Position numbers and translations under genes: made by a program | NCBI GenBank assembly: GCA_008828725.1 | Contig: MEHQ01000488.1 | Coordinates: forward strand, 101,095-165,094 | Direction: 5' to 3' | Length of the DNA stretch: 64,000 nucleotides | Source: Saccharina japonica | Taxonomy: Eukaryota > Sar > Phaeophyceae > Laminariales > Laminariaceae | Shown: positions 31,907 through 43,081 of the stretch, in pieces | How positions within the stretch are numbered: position 1 is the stretch's first letter | Layout: every line of letters begins with the position of its first letter | Notes under the pieces: generated by a model | Databases searched by the model: none | The model's input: the letters and a program-made list of their open reading frames with translations, nothing else | What the model was told of the DNA's origin: nothing

Positions 31907-32598
31907 CCTGAACCAGCGCCGCCCCCACTTCCGGCCCCGCCGCGACCACCGTCCTGGCGCAGAACCATGGCCCGCGACCCACCAGCCTGCGCTGCGGAAC
32001 TGCCCCGCGACCCCCCAGCCGGCGCCGCCGAGCTACCCCCGTCGCGGAGAGCGACAGGAGAGGTGGACTCGACTGAGAGAGAAGCGTGCACGAACTTGCA
32101 GTTGGAAAAATGGCATTTTCCCGTCAGATTCAGCCGGCACACGGCGGAGCTCTTCTTCCTTGCTGTAACCGTCCTGGCCTGGGCGGGGCTGGGGCTGTGA
32201 TTCCGCTTGGATGCCCCGTCCCGGCTGTCTCGCGGGACGTGAATACCTTCCACAAGCTTGAGAACGTCGCCCCCGCTCGTGCAGAAAGCGCGAGTACGAG
32301 AAACCGCAGGCACAGGCGGCACGTCGAACACGGCGCTAGACGCAGGAGGCACGGTCGCTGGACGAACTTGCTGGGCGAACCTCATGAGGTCGTTAACCCA
32401 CAGGCGAAGGTCGTCGTTCACCATTTCGCTCATAGCGGCCCTCGCCGCGGACCCGGAGAGCAAGATTATGTTGTTGAGTGGGTGGTGGCGCAGGTCGGCC
32501 GCAGCAGACGCGAACGATGCGCCGATGGGTGCAAGCCGGGAAATGCAAGCGCGGTCGCCCTCGACGGCATCCGAGATTCCAACGGTAAGCACCGACAC
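31903..32598 (-). CDS. Gag-like protein with CCCH zinc finger, DIRS-like copy A
   Basis: 231 residues. The N-terminal half is predicted helical (MVNDDLRLWVNDLMRFAQQV). The middle is Ser/Pro/basic (KRNHSPSPAQ), followed by a CCCH finger CRLNLTGKCHFSNCKFVH spaced C-x7-C-x4-C-x3-H, and then a Gly/Ser/Ala-rich tail. CCCH or CCHC fingers in Gag bind RNA. The position before RT supports a Gag role. Open throughout in this copy; in copy B an extra A in the run just before the finger shifts the frame. Confidence 0.7.
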   Translation of the reverse strand: MSVLTVGISDAVEGDRACISRLAPIGASFASAAADLRHHPLNNIILLSGSAARAAMSEMVNDDLRLWVNDLMRFAQQVRPATVPPASSAVFDVPPVPAVSRTRAFCTSGGDVLKLVEGIHVPRDSRDGASKRNHSPSPAQARTVTARKKSSAVCRLNLTGKCHFSNCKFVHASLSVESTSPVALRDGGSSAAPAGGSRGSSAAQAGGSRAMVLRQDGGRGGAGSGGGAGSG

Positions 32599-33073
32599 AA
32601 CTACGAACTGGACCAGGTGTATATCACGGGCTACGATTCATACTACCATGTATTTCTGCATCCATCTGATTGGCCAAACTTCTTATGTACGTACAAAACT
32701 CATATTCACTCATTCTTCCGACAATGTTCTGCACACTCAACATCAGTGTCACACCTTACGACCCTATACGCAAAATAAATACAGAAATAAATAATTAAAG
32801 AAAAATACGTATGATACAGACCATTTCCGGAAACCCCAAATTTGACAAGTATTTTGTTTTACCGGATACTATACGTTTACTCGTACATACCCGTACGTAC
32901 GTACGTACGAGTAAACGAATTACGAACCCTGTTTTGGGGGGAGGTATGGCGAGAAAGAGGGCGATCGCGAAAAACAGTGTACAGGGTGGTCAGCTTGCTC
33001 ACATCAGGTAAAGGTCCAAATCAGCAGTACACTTCGAACTACTATATTAATACGATAAAATAGCTCTACTTCT
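32599..33073. other. 5' flank of copy A, hairpin
   Basis: Non-coding, duplicated at 38928-39401. Holds an inverted repeat TTTACTCGTAC ... GTACGAGTAAA at about 32876-32917 with CGTA repeats in the loop. Confidence 0.6.
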
Positions 33074-33391
33074 GTTTTTGTTTGTCCATCCCCTTTATTA
33101 TCTTCTCACTTCAGTCTTTCTCCCTCCCTAGTCGTAACTCAGATCCGGGGTCACAAAGTAGGCTCCTCTCGCTCCTCCCCCACTACGGTTCTTGCTTTAC
33201 ATTTTTATCGCGAGAAGATTTCAGCACTTTCTTCCCTCGTCAACCCTCGTCGAATTTTGCTTACCCACGCTATAATATGCGCTCTCGACAGTCGGTGTCA
33301 TTTGAGAATAAAAACCTCCATGGGGAGAATCGAACCCTTGACATCAGGCCCAAAAGGCTTCGTGGCTACCAGTTACACCACCGGGGCGACC
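33074..33391 (-). mobile_element. SINE-like element with tRNA-derived head, copy b
   Basis: On the minus strand the head shows a pol III box A-like GGTGTAACTGGT and box B-like GGGTTCGATTC within ~75 bases. The acceptor arm does not close, so it is not a functional tRNA. Body words agatccggggtcacaaagta and cactacggttcttg recur at 9722-10231, 39402-39721 and 59330-59440. Confidence 0.75.
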
Positions 33392-33591
33392 TGCTTCTAC
33401 TATTACTATTAATATTAAACATCATAATGTTAGTAAGACAGAACACACACCCTGTAAAATGGGTACACTACTGCTGCTGTCCCATCTCGTTTACGTATTA
33501 TGCTGTCGTGTGAAAGTGCACGGGGCATATACCGGTAAATTCCAGCAGGGGGGAAAGTGGTGGATTGTATGATGTACTCATGGAAAGAGAC

Positions 33592-33593
33592 GA

Positions 33594-33635
<42 letters not shown>

Positions 33636-33636
33636 C
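33592..33636. repeat. (GTT)n microsatellite
   Basis: Perfect GTT run, repeated in the duplicate at about 39922-39964. Confidence 0.95.
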
Positions 33637-33656
33637 TTCACATTAAACCCGTTCTT

Positions 33657-33855
33657 TCTACTCAACCACATCAGTACACCCAGTGCCTGTCCTGATTCCC
33701 AGTCCTAAAGAGATACAAATTCTGTTGTCACAGACTGTGAAACAGAGAAAAACCAAAACAAAATAAACGCAAATTAATGGATAGAGCAAGTGAGATGCGT
33801 AACGTACCGGGTACGAGAACACAGCGACACGAGCCGAACCAAATACAAGTGAACA
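33657..33855. repeat. Dispersed repeat R4, copy 1
   Basis: Shared with 39982-40185 (tandem duplicate) and, inverted and diverged, with 62068-62262. Key words: cagtacacccagtgcctgtcc, cacagactgtg, gtaccgggtacgag, gacacgagccgaac. Confidence 0.75.
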
Positions 33856-34368
33856 AAAAGACAAATAAAACAAATTATGGAATGAAACAGAATACAAATG
33901 ACGCAGGGAGACAGAAGCGTCTCTAGAAGAAAAGCACACGTGCCCAAGAGGACCAGATAACTGCTGCACGGGCGAGGCAACACGAAAAAGAGGGAGACAC
34001 CGGCATAGGGTGGAAACAAAGGGAGAAACAAGGCGAAAAGGCAAGAAAGAAGACACGAGAGAGGAAAAGAGAAAAATCGTTCTCAAGGCAAGCTCAAGGC
34101 GATGGTAACAACAAGTTCCCGTCTCTGCTATAAAAACTGATACGGGGACCATGTCACACCTTCTGCCATCTCATTCCCAATCTAAAAACAAAAACGGTGC
34201 CAAGAACCGGTACTACCTCTGCCGCGCCCCCCCCAGTGAACACATCAACAGGAAACAAAAAATAGAATTTAAGGACTAGTCGAGCCGATATCTTGCCACA
34301 CGATCTACCATTTCGTTTCTGCATTCGTCGACAACTGTATCAGCACGGCCGCCCCTGCCCCCCCCCTC
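33856..34368. other. Duplicated non-coding segment and LINE 3' end
   Basis: Homologous to 40186-40690. The last ~110 bp correspond to the 3' end of the LINE that is preserved at 40670-42075 in the other half, so the LINE was cut here at the poly-C tract. Confidence 0.65.
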
Positions 34369-34375
34369 ATAGTTC

Positions 34376-35231
34376 TCACCATGGCGACTCCATGGCGACT
34401 CCATGGCGAATCCATGGCGACTCCATCTGGCGACTCCATCTGGCGACTCCATGGCGACTAGATGGCCACTCCATGGCGACTCCATGGTGTGTCCATGGCT
34501 ATTCCATGGCTATTCCATGGCGTGTCCATGGTGTGTCCATGTTGTGTCTATGGTTAGTTTATGGTTACTCCATGGCTACTCCATGGCGGTTCCATGGCTA
34601 GTCGATGGCGGTTCGGCGTCTCCATGGCGACTCCACGGTGTGTCCATGGCGACTCCTTGGCGATTCCATGGTGTGTCCATGGTGTGCTACTCCATGCCCA
34701 TTCCACGGTGTGTGCCATTGTATTCCATTGGGGACTGCAATGGTTACCCGTGGGTATCCAGGGCGATTTGACCCACTGGCGAGTTGGCGTCTGCATGGCG
34801 ACTCCTGGCACTCCATGGTGGCGCTCATGGCATCCTGGCATGCGTCCACCACGGCTACTCCATGGCATGTCCATGGCGTCTCCATGGCCTGTCCGCGGTT
34901 ACCATGCTATGTGCATGGCGTCTCCATGGCATTCCTAGCGGACTCCATGGTCGCTCCATGGCGAGTGCTCCATGGATGTCCGATGGCACCTCCATGGACA
35001 TGCCGTGGAGTCGCCATGGCGATTCTGCGCTCATGGGGAGCACGACACCTCCATGGCCCATGATGTCCATGAAGCGGGCGACCTCCATGGTGTGGCCATG
35101 GCTCCTCGGACATGCCGTGGGGCGACTCACTACCCATGGCCATGACGCCATGATGACGGTCGTCCATGGCGACTCCATGGTACGCCATGGCTATGTCCAT
35201 GGCACTCCTTGACGCTCATGGCGACTCCATG
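34376..35231. repeat. 11-bp CCATGG minisatellite
   Basis: About 850 bp of degenerate 11-bp units of the type tccatggcgac / tccatggtgtg / tccatggctat, each centred on the palindrome CCATGG. Because 11 is not a multiple of three, long frames are open on both strands; none is a gene. Ends at the N at 35232. Confidence 0.9.
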
Positions 35232-35232
35232 N
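35232..35232. other. Single N, probable assembly join
   Basis: Separates the CCATGG minisatellite from the second half of the tandem duplication, which starts immediately after it. Confidence 0.8.
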
Positions 35233-35233
35233 C

Positions 35234-35864
35234 GCAGTCGACCACTGTGCCGCAGTTAGCTGAAACTTTCCGCGAAAGAACGCTACATCAGCCCGCCGTA
35301 AACAATAAGTCTCGTGGACACGTGTTGGGTTTCCGCAACGATTTCGGACGCGCGAGTCAAGAAACAGAACGAAGCACACAGGGCAAGCAACAAAACACGA
35401 CCCCCGGTCTGCCCCGTAGAAATCAGCTTCTCGCCTGCAATCAACATATTCCAAGAAACGGGCCGACGCACGGCAGCTTAGTTACCGACATCGGCGTGCA
35501 AACGAGCTGCCCCTTTAAGGGCGTTAACGAGTACGGGATGAGTGGTGTCAAGCCCGAACCCTCGCGAGATACGATGGAAAAACTTGATTGCTGACAAATG
35601 GCTCTCGATAGTAGCCGACCGCAATTTCTTGGTCGCAAATGCGTACGCTACGTACTCGAACAAATGCCATACGTTGGTTATGCCGTCTCTGCAACGCTCG
35701 AGGATTTCGGACATACCACAACGTACCCGAAAGTCTACCCATGCGCCACAATGCCCCTGATAAGTGCGTTCAGACGAGGGCGCAATGACGTTTCGCATGA
35801 GTTCGAGGCCAACACCGAAGTACATAGCGATGTTCCCGCGCTCCCCAGGTCCTGCTCCTGCCAT
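35234..35864 (-). pseudogene. Tyrosine recombinase fragment, copy B
   Basis: Frame 35864-35478 encodes the N-terminal part and ends at a TAA where copy A has CAA (Gln), a C-to-T nonsense change. The same phase continues past the stop to FCFLTRASE with the box I Arg, and is then cut by the N. The H-x-x-R and Tyr motifs are absent. Confidence 0.85.
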
Positions 35865-36548
35865 GAAATGTCGGGGCGAACGTCACGCAAATTAACGAGG
35901 ACGAAAGCGCGATCCCAGCGAGAGATACCATCAGCGACCACGTCAAATATTCCACGAACGTGTTTTGCGTCAAATTTCCAACCAGAGGACAATTCAAGCA
36001 CACCAAGGAGGCGCATCAGCGCGCCTGATCTCGGCTCCTTTGCCCCTCGACAACGCCGCACCCACTGAATGGCTGCTTCATTGTCGCCGCGCAACAGCGC
36101 ACAGTCCCCCATCGCGGAAGGGCGTTCGGCGCACGGAGACACAAGGACCCAAGCAGAGACTACCATGCCAAGCAGTTCGAGAACGTTAATTGATATATCG
36201 TTCTCATCTTCAATGGACATACTCGACCCGCAGAATCGAGACCGTTCCCCAGCGTCAAGCTCGTATCGCCAATATACACCAGTCTCAAGGCAAAACCCCC
36301 GACAGCGGTTTTGGATGCGTCCGAAAACAAAGTATGTCGAGGGTTGCGCTCAAGCCAATGATACATCGGAGCCGACAAAGATCCTCCACGCGCGTCCGCC
36401 AAACCTCGAGGTCCGCGTGGAACTCGAGTCCCAGGGCGAGACGTCTCCCTGGATTGACCATACGACCAGCGAAGTCAGCTCCGGCGGCGATATGCGGCAT
36501 ACCGACCGAAGCCAACAAGCGGTTAACAAAGAACCCCCCCGGACGCAC
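35735..36548 (-). pseudogene. RNase H region, copy B
   Basis: Same layout as copy A: SDASKTAVGGFAL, NVLELLGMV, RGDNEAAIQW (second Asp retained) and VVADGISRWD, split by the same frameshift near 36380. Overlaps the recombinase frame by 130 bases. Confidence 0.85.
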
Positions 36549-36554
36549 AGCAAA

Positions 36555-37862
36555 TTAAACATGCATGAGGAAACCCACCCGCTGCGACACCTGCTTCGCA
36601 GAAGCACATGTACGAGTCTGGGGCCACTCCGCAAGTACGGTGCGCAACTTGAGACGCTTATGGGACGGAAACATGACCGTAAGCGCCTCAGTTTCAATAA
36701 CCCAACCCAACACCTCGAGCTGTGTGTCCCAGTTAGTGTTTTGTTTATCTGAAAGAGGGGTGGATCGGAGACACCACGTCCGCCCAACAAGCGAAAAGGA
36801 TCGACGCCAACGACTCAGCGACTGTACAGCGCGCAAACAACGGCGGCCGTCCGGCCACCATTGCACCTCGACGAGAATGCCATCGTCTACGAAGTACCTC
36901 TGAAAACAATCGCTCCCCGTGGTACCCCCTGAACCAGGGACGGACCCACAGCCACCCGGGATAGCAACGACACGAACCCCACGCGGCAGGGAGAGCTCGA
37001 CGTGCGCCACGGCGGCGGCCACTTATTGCGACACGTTTGCGCCCTAAAACGTAGAGTGGGTGTGAGCATGTTCTAGCGCAGATGCCATCAGCCCCCAAAA
37101 CCCAGGGCTGTTACGCCAACCAAACTGCAATCGCAAATCCACGACAACATGATCACCGAACACGTATCCGGAAGTCGGCGCGCCTGCCGGGTCAATCGGA
37201 ACCTGCCGGAAAGCATATTTGACGTCCACGCGGCACAGGAGAATTCGAGAGCTGCTACCGTGCTTCTGTCGAAAAAACAGCACCCGTAACAAAACCTGAC
37301 GGAGCACGTGACCGAGCTCGCACGGTGGTGCATAATCAAAGTCAGTGTCACCGTTAACGCTGGTCCGGTCGCCCACCCGCGCAAACGTAAGATCGTGAAT
37401 AATCCTAAATTCGGGCTCGAGAACGACGCTTATGGGTGAAATGCGAAGACCCGTAATCTCGGTGGCGAATCGCAAATCAAGAACCAGAGCACGCCCGTGC
37501 ATAACGTTCGCGCAATTGTTTTGGTGAATATCGGAAGCATGCGTCGCGACGTCGGAGTGGTTGCCATATGCTAATTCTGTGATCAAATCTCCCCATTGCG
37601 CAACACCCACCGGCGCGCCCGGCGCCAACACGCGAAACAATAAAGAAATAGAGGGAAATTGCTTGATGTCACCAAACCAGTGCTGTACTGTGTCAACATG
37701 AATATACGGAGAAAACCACGAAGAGCCGATCGTGGACATGTACAGGGCAACACTGCCCTGGCATTGACACAGGATTGATGAGCCTATTGAAGCAACACGA
37801 TCGAGGCTCGCTGAACCCCGCGCGGACACTGCCTGCACCACAACTCCCGCGCGGCAAGCCAC
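36555..37862 (-). pseudogene. Reverse transcriptase, copy B
   Basis: Frame 37862-37044 starts MACRAGVV and carries motifs A and B. The TAG (37044-37046) and TAA (37023-37025) pair is in phase with the continuation 37022-36555, which holds YFVDDG and LEVLGWVIETEALTVMFP, a typical DIRS-type RT/RNase H connection. It then meets another in-phase TAA near 36555. This copy lacks the extra indel present in A near 30480, so it preserves a longer RT frame. Confidence 0.9.
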
Positions 37863-38927
37863 TCAGCTACCGCATTGAGTCGCAAATCACCCGAACACAC
37901 GTCTTCGACCGCACTTCTCACGCACACCGTGTCAGCAGGCAAACAACTCGCACGAACACCAACCCCCGTACCTTTCTCCCCGAAGGAGATCGAACCCGGA
38001 GCCACAGCAATGCGATCGCGCCCAACGCCGCCATCGCCAACCAGAGCTCCTAACGCACGCCCACGCAACCCCCCAGCTCCACCGCGGGCGGCCGGCCGAT
38101 CCCCCGCCCCACCGCTGGCGTCCGGCGTCGTAGCCGCTCCACCAACGGCCAGCGCAGCCGCCGCTCCAACGGCCTGCACAGCAGCCGCCCCCCCTGGTGT
38201 TGGCCCAACCGACAGGAAGGGCCCGTGTCCTCATCCTGAACCAGCGCCGCCCCCACTTCCGGCCCCGCCGCGACCATCGTCCTGGCGCAGAACCATGGCC
38301 CGCGACCCACCAACCTGCGCCGCGGAACTGCCCCGCGACCCCCCAGCCGGCGCCGCCGAGCTACTCCCGTCCCGAAGAGCGACAGGAGAAGCGGAGTCAA
38401 CCGAGGGAGAAGCGTGTACGAACTTGCAGTTGGAAAAAATGGCATTTTCCCATCAGATTCAGCCGGCACAGGGCGGAGCTCTTCTTCCTTGCTGTACCCG
38501 TCCTGGCCGGGGCGGGGCTGGGGCTGTGGTTCCGCTTGGATGCCCCGTCCCGGCTGTCTCGCGGGACGTGCATACGTTCCACAAGCTTGAGAACGTCGCC
38601 CCCGCTCGTGCAGAAGGCGCATGTACGAGAAAATGCAGGCACAGGCGGCGCGTCGAACACGGCGTTAGACGCAGGAGGCACGGTCGCTGGACGAACTTGC
38701 TGGGCGAACCTCATGAGGTCGTTAACCCACAGGCGAAGGTCGTCATTTACCATTTCGCTCATAACGGTCCTCGCCGCGGACCCGGAGAGCAAGATGACGT
38801 TGTTGAGTGTGTGGCGGCGCAGGTCGGCCGCAGCAGACGCGAACGATGCGCCGATGGGTGCAAGCCGGGAAATGCAAGCGCGGTCGCCCTCGACGGCATC
38901 CGAGATTCCAACGGTAAGCACCAACAC
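37784..38927 (-). pseudogene. Gag-like region and second ORF, copy B
   Basis: The gag frame 38927-38397 is homologous to copy A but one extra A in the run at about 38434-38440 shifts it inside the CCCH finger. The remainder continues in the frame 38622-38050. The Ala/Gly-rich second ORF is at 38179-37784. Confidence 0.8.
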
Positions 38928-39401
38928 AACTACGAACCGGACCAGGTGTATATCACGGGCTACGATTCATACTACCATGTATTTCTGCATCCATCTGATT
39001 GGCCAAACTTCTTATGTACGTACAAAACTCATATTCACTCATTCTTCCGAGAATGTTCTGCACACTCAACATCAGTGTCACACCTTACGACCCTATACGC
39101 AAAATAAATATAGAAAGAAAGAATTAAAGAAAAATACGTATGATACAGACCATTTCCGGAAACCCCAAATTTGACAAGTATTTTGTTTTACCGGATACTA
39201 TACGTTTACTCGTACATACCCGTACGTACGTACGTACGAGTAAACGAATTACGAACCCTGTTTTGGGGGGAGGTATGGCGAGAAAGAGGGCGATCGCGAA
39301 AAACAGTGTACAGGGTGGTCAGCTTGCTCACATCAGGTAAAGGTCCAAATCAGCAGTACACTTCGAACTACTATATTAATACGATAAAATAGCTCTACTT
39401 C
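38928..39401. other. 5' flank of copy B, hairpin
   Basis: Duplicate of 32599-33073 with the same inverted repeat at about 39205-39246. Confidence 0.6.
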
Positions 39402-39721
39402 TGTTTTTTGTTGTCCATCCCCTTTATTATCTTCGCACTTCAGTCTTTCTCCCTCCCTAGTCGTAACTCAGATCCGGGGTCACAAAGTAGGCTCCTCTCG
39501 CTCCTCCCCCACTACGGTTCTTGCTTTACATTTTTATCGCGAGAAGATTTCAGCACTTTCTTCCCTCGTCAACCCTCGTCGAATTTTGCTTACCCACGCT
39601 ATAATATGCGCTCTCGACAGTCGGTGTCATTTGAGAATAAAAACCTCCATGGGGAGAATCGAACCCTTGACATCAGGCCCAAAAGGCTTCGTGGCTACCA
39701 GTTACACCACCGGGGCGACCT
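39402..39721 (-). mobile_element. SINE-like element, copy c
   Basis: Near-identical to 33074-33391; arose by the tandem duplication, not by a separate insertion. Confidence 0.75.
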
Positions 39722-39921
39722 GCTTCTACTATTACTATTAATATTAAACATCATAATGTTAGTAAGACAGAACACACACCCTGTAAAATGGGTACACTAC
39801 TGCTGCTGTCCCATCTCGTTTACGTATTATGCTGTCGTGTGAAAGTGCACGGGGCATATACCGGTAAATTCCAGCAGGGGGGAAAGTGGTGGATTGTATG
39901 ATGTACTCATGGAAAGAGACG

Positions 39922-39922
39922 A

Positions 39923-39964
<42 letters not shown>
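39922..39964. repeat. (GTT)n microsatellite
   Basis: Duplicate of 33592-33636, slightly shorter. Confidence 0.95.
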
Positions 39965-39981
39965 CTTCACATTAAACCCGT

Positions 39982-40185
39982 TCTTTCTACTCAACCACAT
40001 CAGTACACCCAGTGCCTGTCCTGATTCCCAGTCCTAAAGAGATACAAATTCTGTGGTCACAGACTGTGAAACAGAGAAAAACCAAAACAAAATAAACGCA
40101 AATTAATGGGTAAAGCAAGTGAGATGCGTAACGTACCGGGTACGAGAACACAGCGACACGAGCCGAACCAAAAATAAGAACAAAA
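39982..40185. repeat. Dispersed repeat R4, copy 2
   Basis: Duplicate of 33657-33855. Confidence 0.75.
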
Positions 40186-40669
40186 AGACAAATAAAAAAC
40201 AAATTCTGAAATGAAACATAATACAAATGACGCAGGGAGACAGAAGGGCCTCTAGAAGAAAAGCACACGTGCCCAAGAGAACAGAATAACTGCTGCACGG
40301 GCGAGGCAACACGAAAAAGAGGGAGACACCGGCATAGGGTGGAAACAAAGGGAGAAACAAGGCGAAAAAGCAAGAAAGAAGACACGAGAGAGGAAAAGAG
40401 AAAAATCGTTCTCAAGGCAAGCTCAAGGCGATGGTAACAACAAGTTCCCGTCTCTGCTATAAAAACTGATACGGGGACCATGTCACACCTTCTGCCATCT
40501 CATTCCCACTCTAAAAACAAAAACGGTGTCAAGAGCCGGTACTACCCCTGCCGCGCCCCCCCCCAGTGAACACATCAACAGGAAACAAATAATAGAATTG
40601 GAGGACTAGTCGAGCCGATATCTTGCCACACGATCTACCATTTCGTTTCTGCATTGGTCGACAGCTGTA

Positions 40670-42075
40670 TCAGTACGGCCGCCCCTGCCCCCCCCCCCTC
40701 CTCTCCTGTTCGCCTCTCTTGGCGTCCTCAGCTGCATGCCGTAGCCAGCTCCTCTCCGCTTCGGCCCTGTGCCATCTCGCCATGAAATGGTCCGCCGCCT
40801 CGCCAACCCCCCGATACCACACCCCCCTCTTTTTAGCCGCCCTCGGCCATAGTACCGTCTCTGCTCCGAACAGTAAAGGGGAGCTTTCTGTGGAGCCCTC
40901 TGTCGCTCGAAAAACCCTGAGGTCATCGCTAGACATTTGCCCAGTTCTTTTCTGGTCGCCAGGCCCCGGGTTCGTCCCACCGGCGATCGTCCCAAACATC
41001 ACCCGCCTGGTCAGCCGCTCATTGGTCGTGCGCTGTACGCCCCCCGCTAAGAGCAGGCGTCGTTTGCGGATGGTCGTCTCAACGTTCTCGCAGTGTGCCT
41101 TCTTGAGAGCCTTGGCGTACGACATGAGATGGTCGGTGCATTGTCGGCGCTGGAAACCAATGAGCCGTAGGAGGAATTTGTGGTGTGCCGTTCGGAGCTC
41201 AGCGAAGTGCTCCCGGCCAAGGGTCCACGTCACACACCCGTACAGCAGTGTCTCCATCACCTCGGCCTTTAGCATGCGCACCTTTAGAGTGAACGGGGCA
41301 TCCTCCATATCGTACAGCTCCCGCTTGAACCGATTGTAGCATGCCCATGCGAGTCGGATGCGTCGTTTGATCTCTGGCATAATGTCCGCGTTTGCGACGA
41401 TAAGACCGCCAAGGTACAAAAACTGCATTGTCTGTTTATACCTCTGGCCCGCTGCTTCGATGACGAGCGGTGAGGTCCGGAGTGCTTGGTTTGGTGTCCG
41501 TAGTAGCATAGTCTCCGTTTTCGTTTCGGATACGGTGAGACCAGCTGCTTCGAAAACGGTCACAATAACTGTCATCATCTTCGCAAGCCCTTCCGCCGAT
41601 TTAGACACAACGTCTGCATCGTGGGCGTACAGCATACCCCATATTGCTCTCCGTACACGTGCTAGTGGGTCCTCCCTCACTCCGTCCCCCCCGAGGTCCT
41701 CCTCGAGGTGAACCAGGTCTCTCAAGATGTCTGGGCCCTCACTGAAGCGTGTCAGTACGGCGTGTATCACAGCAGTGAAGAAGACATTGCACAGAAGCGG
41801 TGACAGCACACATCCTTGCCGCAGTCCCTGAGTGGCATCGAACCATTCAGAGTGCTCACCGTCATCCGTACGCACGCGAGCTCGCATGCCTTCGTGGAAT
41901 TGGCGGAAAACGGTCAACATCTTTTCTGGTATGCCGAAGCGTGCGAGTACCACCCACAACAACTCTCGGTCGACGGAGTCATAAGCCTTCTGCAGGTCAA
42001 TGAAGCACATATACAGCGGGATTTGTTTGGCTCGTCCGAGTTCCTGTAGTCGACGCACCAGCAAAATATTGAAAG
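40670..42075 (-). pseudogene. LINE (non-LTR) reverse transcriptase, 5'-truncated
   Basis: 464-residue open frame on the minus strand. RT motifs: [13 protein letters not shown] (residues 20-32), [14 protein letters not shown] (80-93), then LYAHDADVV (145-152) where the catalytic YADD box has His for the first Asp. ETKTEML-type and FLYLGGLI (connection) follow, and then the usual C-terminal region LYGCVTWTL. The frame begins abruptly within the RT domain (about 42064-42075), as expected of 5' truncation during target-primed insertion; endonuclease and ORF1 are absent. The C-terminus runs into a poly-C tract (about 40687), the same place where the other half of the duplication stops. Despite the long frame the His substitution should abolish polymerisation. 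Confidence 0.9.
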
Positions 42076-43081
42076 GTCAATACCACATTACGTATGTATG
42101 TACATACCCGGTACGCACGCATAAACTGGTATAACACCAAAACGCGTCATGGGGAAATTACGGGAAATCGAATAGGAAATATTGGTACCAGGTATCATAC
42201 GTACATTTCCTCTATTGATATGAATACTGCCAAACTGCTTACTTGTTGAAAGTGATAAAAGGGTTAATACAAACATCGCACGAATCGTATCGTGTCAGGC
42301 ACCTGCTATTATTATTAATATTATTAATATAATATGCGCGAATACGCAGCACAATGGACTGCAGTTTGTTTCTATTACCCGTATAGTATGTATGCTCAGC
42401 AAAGGAACTTCGTGCCGCCGTGTTCAAGCGGTCCCTTGAGGAGGGTCGAGGCTGTAAAGCTGGCCACGGGGGGGGGCGCCATAAGTACTCTTGCCGTGGC
42501 GTAAGAGATATCTGACTGGTGTATTCTTTACATCATACTAGTAATCGGCCTCTTCTCAAAATTATACTGGTATGAGGGTACTCCGTACGAGGTCCCTTCC
42601 CGCTTCCCGCAATTGTTTCCTGCTGCTTGCTGAAAAGGTACGCGAAGCGACAGTTCAATCTTAAATGAACTCGAACTCGATGTTTTGTGCGATGCTTTGT
42701 GCGTAGGCTATTAATGTGGCTACTATACTACTGCTGTAGTTTGTATTAATGGGGCTAATATACTACTGCTGTAGTTTATATACATATACGTACCTGGTAT
42801 AATACAAACAATACAGAAGTACTTGTCGTAAGAGTGAGTGTGATCACGAAAGCAAGGAAAGCATAGGACAGATATGAATACTCGTACTCGTACTGTATAT
42901 AAAGAACAGGACATTCTTCGTACACACACTATCGTTGAGTTTGGACGACACACACATGCGCCATCCTTCTGCTGTTCAGGTGCAAATCGTCTTGATTACA
43001 TAGTCATCATAAATGAATTGGTACCACTGACACAGAAGGAACATAATGGCATTTAGCGATAACCAGACCGTCGATATCGAC
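42076..43081. other. No recognisable gene
   Basis: Contains a short TTA/TAA-rich tract near 42300 and two near-repeats of ctactactgctgtagttt-ta at about 42720-42780. No gene. Confidence 0.45.

Larger units (their letters stand above)
28381..32598 (-). mobile_element. Tyrosine-recombinase retrotransposon (DIRS/Ngaro-like), copy A
   Basis: Coding order gag, short second ORF, RT, RNase H, tyrosine recombinase, with no integrase and no methyltransferase domain between RNase H and recombinase. That order fits the Ngaro-type arrangement within the DIRS superfamily. The terminal repeats were not resolved. The element lies in a tandem duplication whose second half starts at 35234. Confidence 0.85.
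35234..38927 (-). mobile_element. DIRS/Ngaro-like retrotransposon, copy B (3'-truncated)
   Basis: Near-identical to copy A over 28911-32598 but lacks the C-terminal part of the recombinase because the homology starts at the N. Shares most frameshifts and stops with copy A and adds its own. Confidence 0.9.

Noticed and set aside
33316-33391. Functional tRNA gene on the minus strand
   Set aside because: Box A and B-like words are present but the 5' and 3' ends cannot form an acceptor stem and the T-stem pairs poorly. The surrounding sequence repeats elsewhere, so it is a SINE-like head.
34403-35212. Several 100-150 codon frames rich in Met, Trp, Ser, His
   Set aside because: Produced by the 11-bp CCATGG minisatellite on both strands.
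37875-39174. Long plus-strand frames of 410 and 325 codons
   Set aside because: They are antisense to the GC-rich gag and second ORF of the YR element, and Pro/Ala/Arg-rich by composition.
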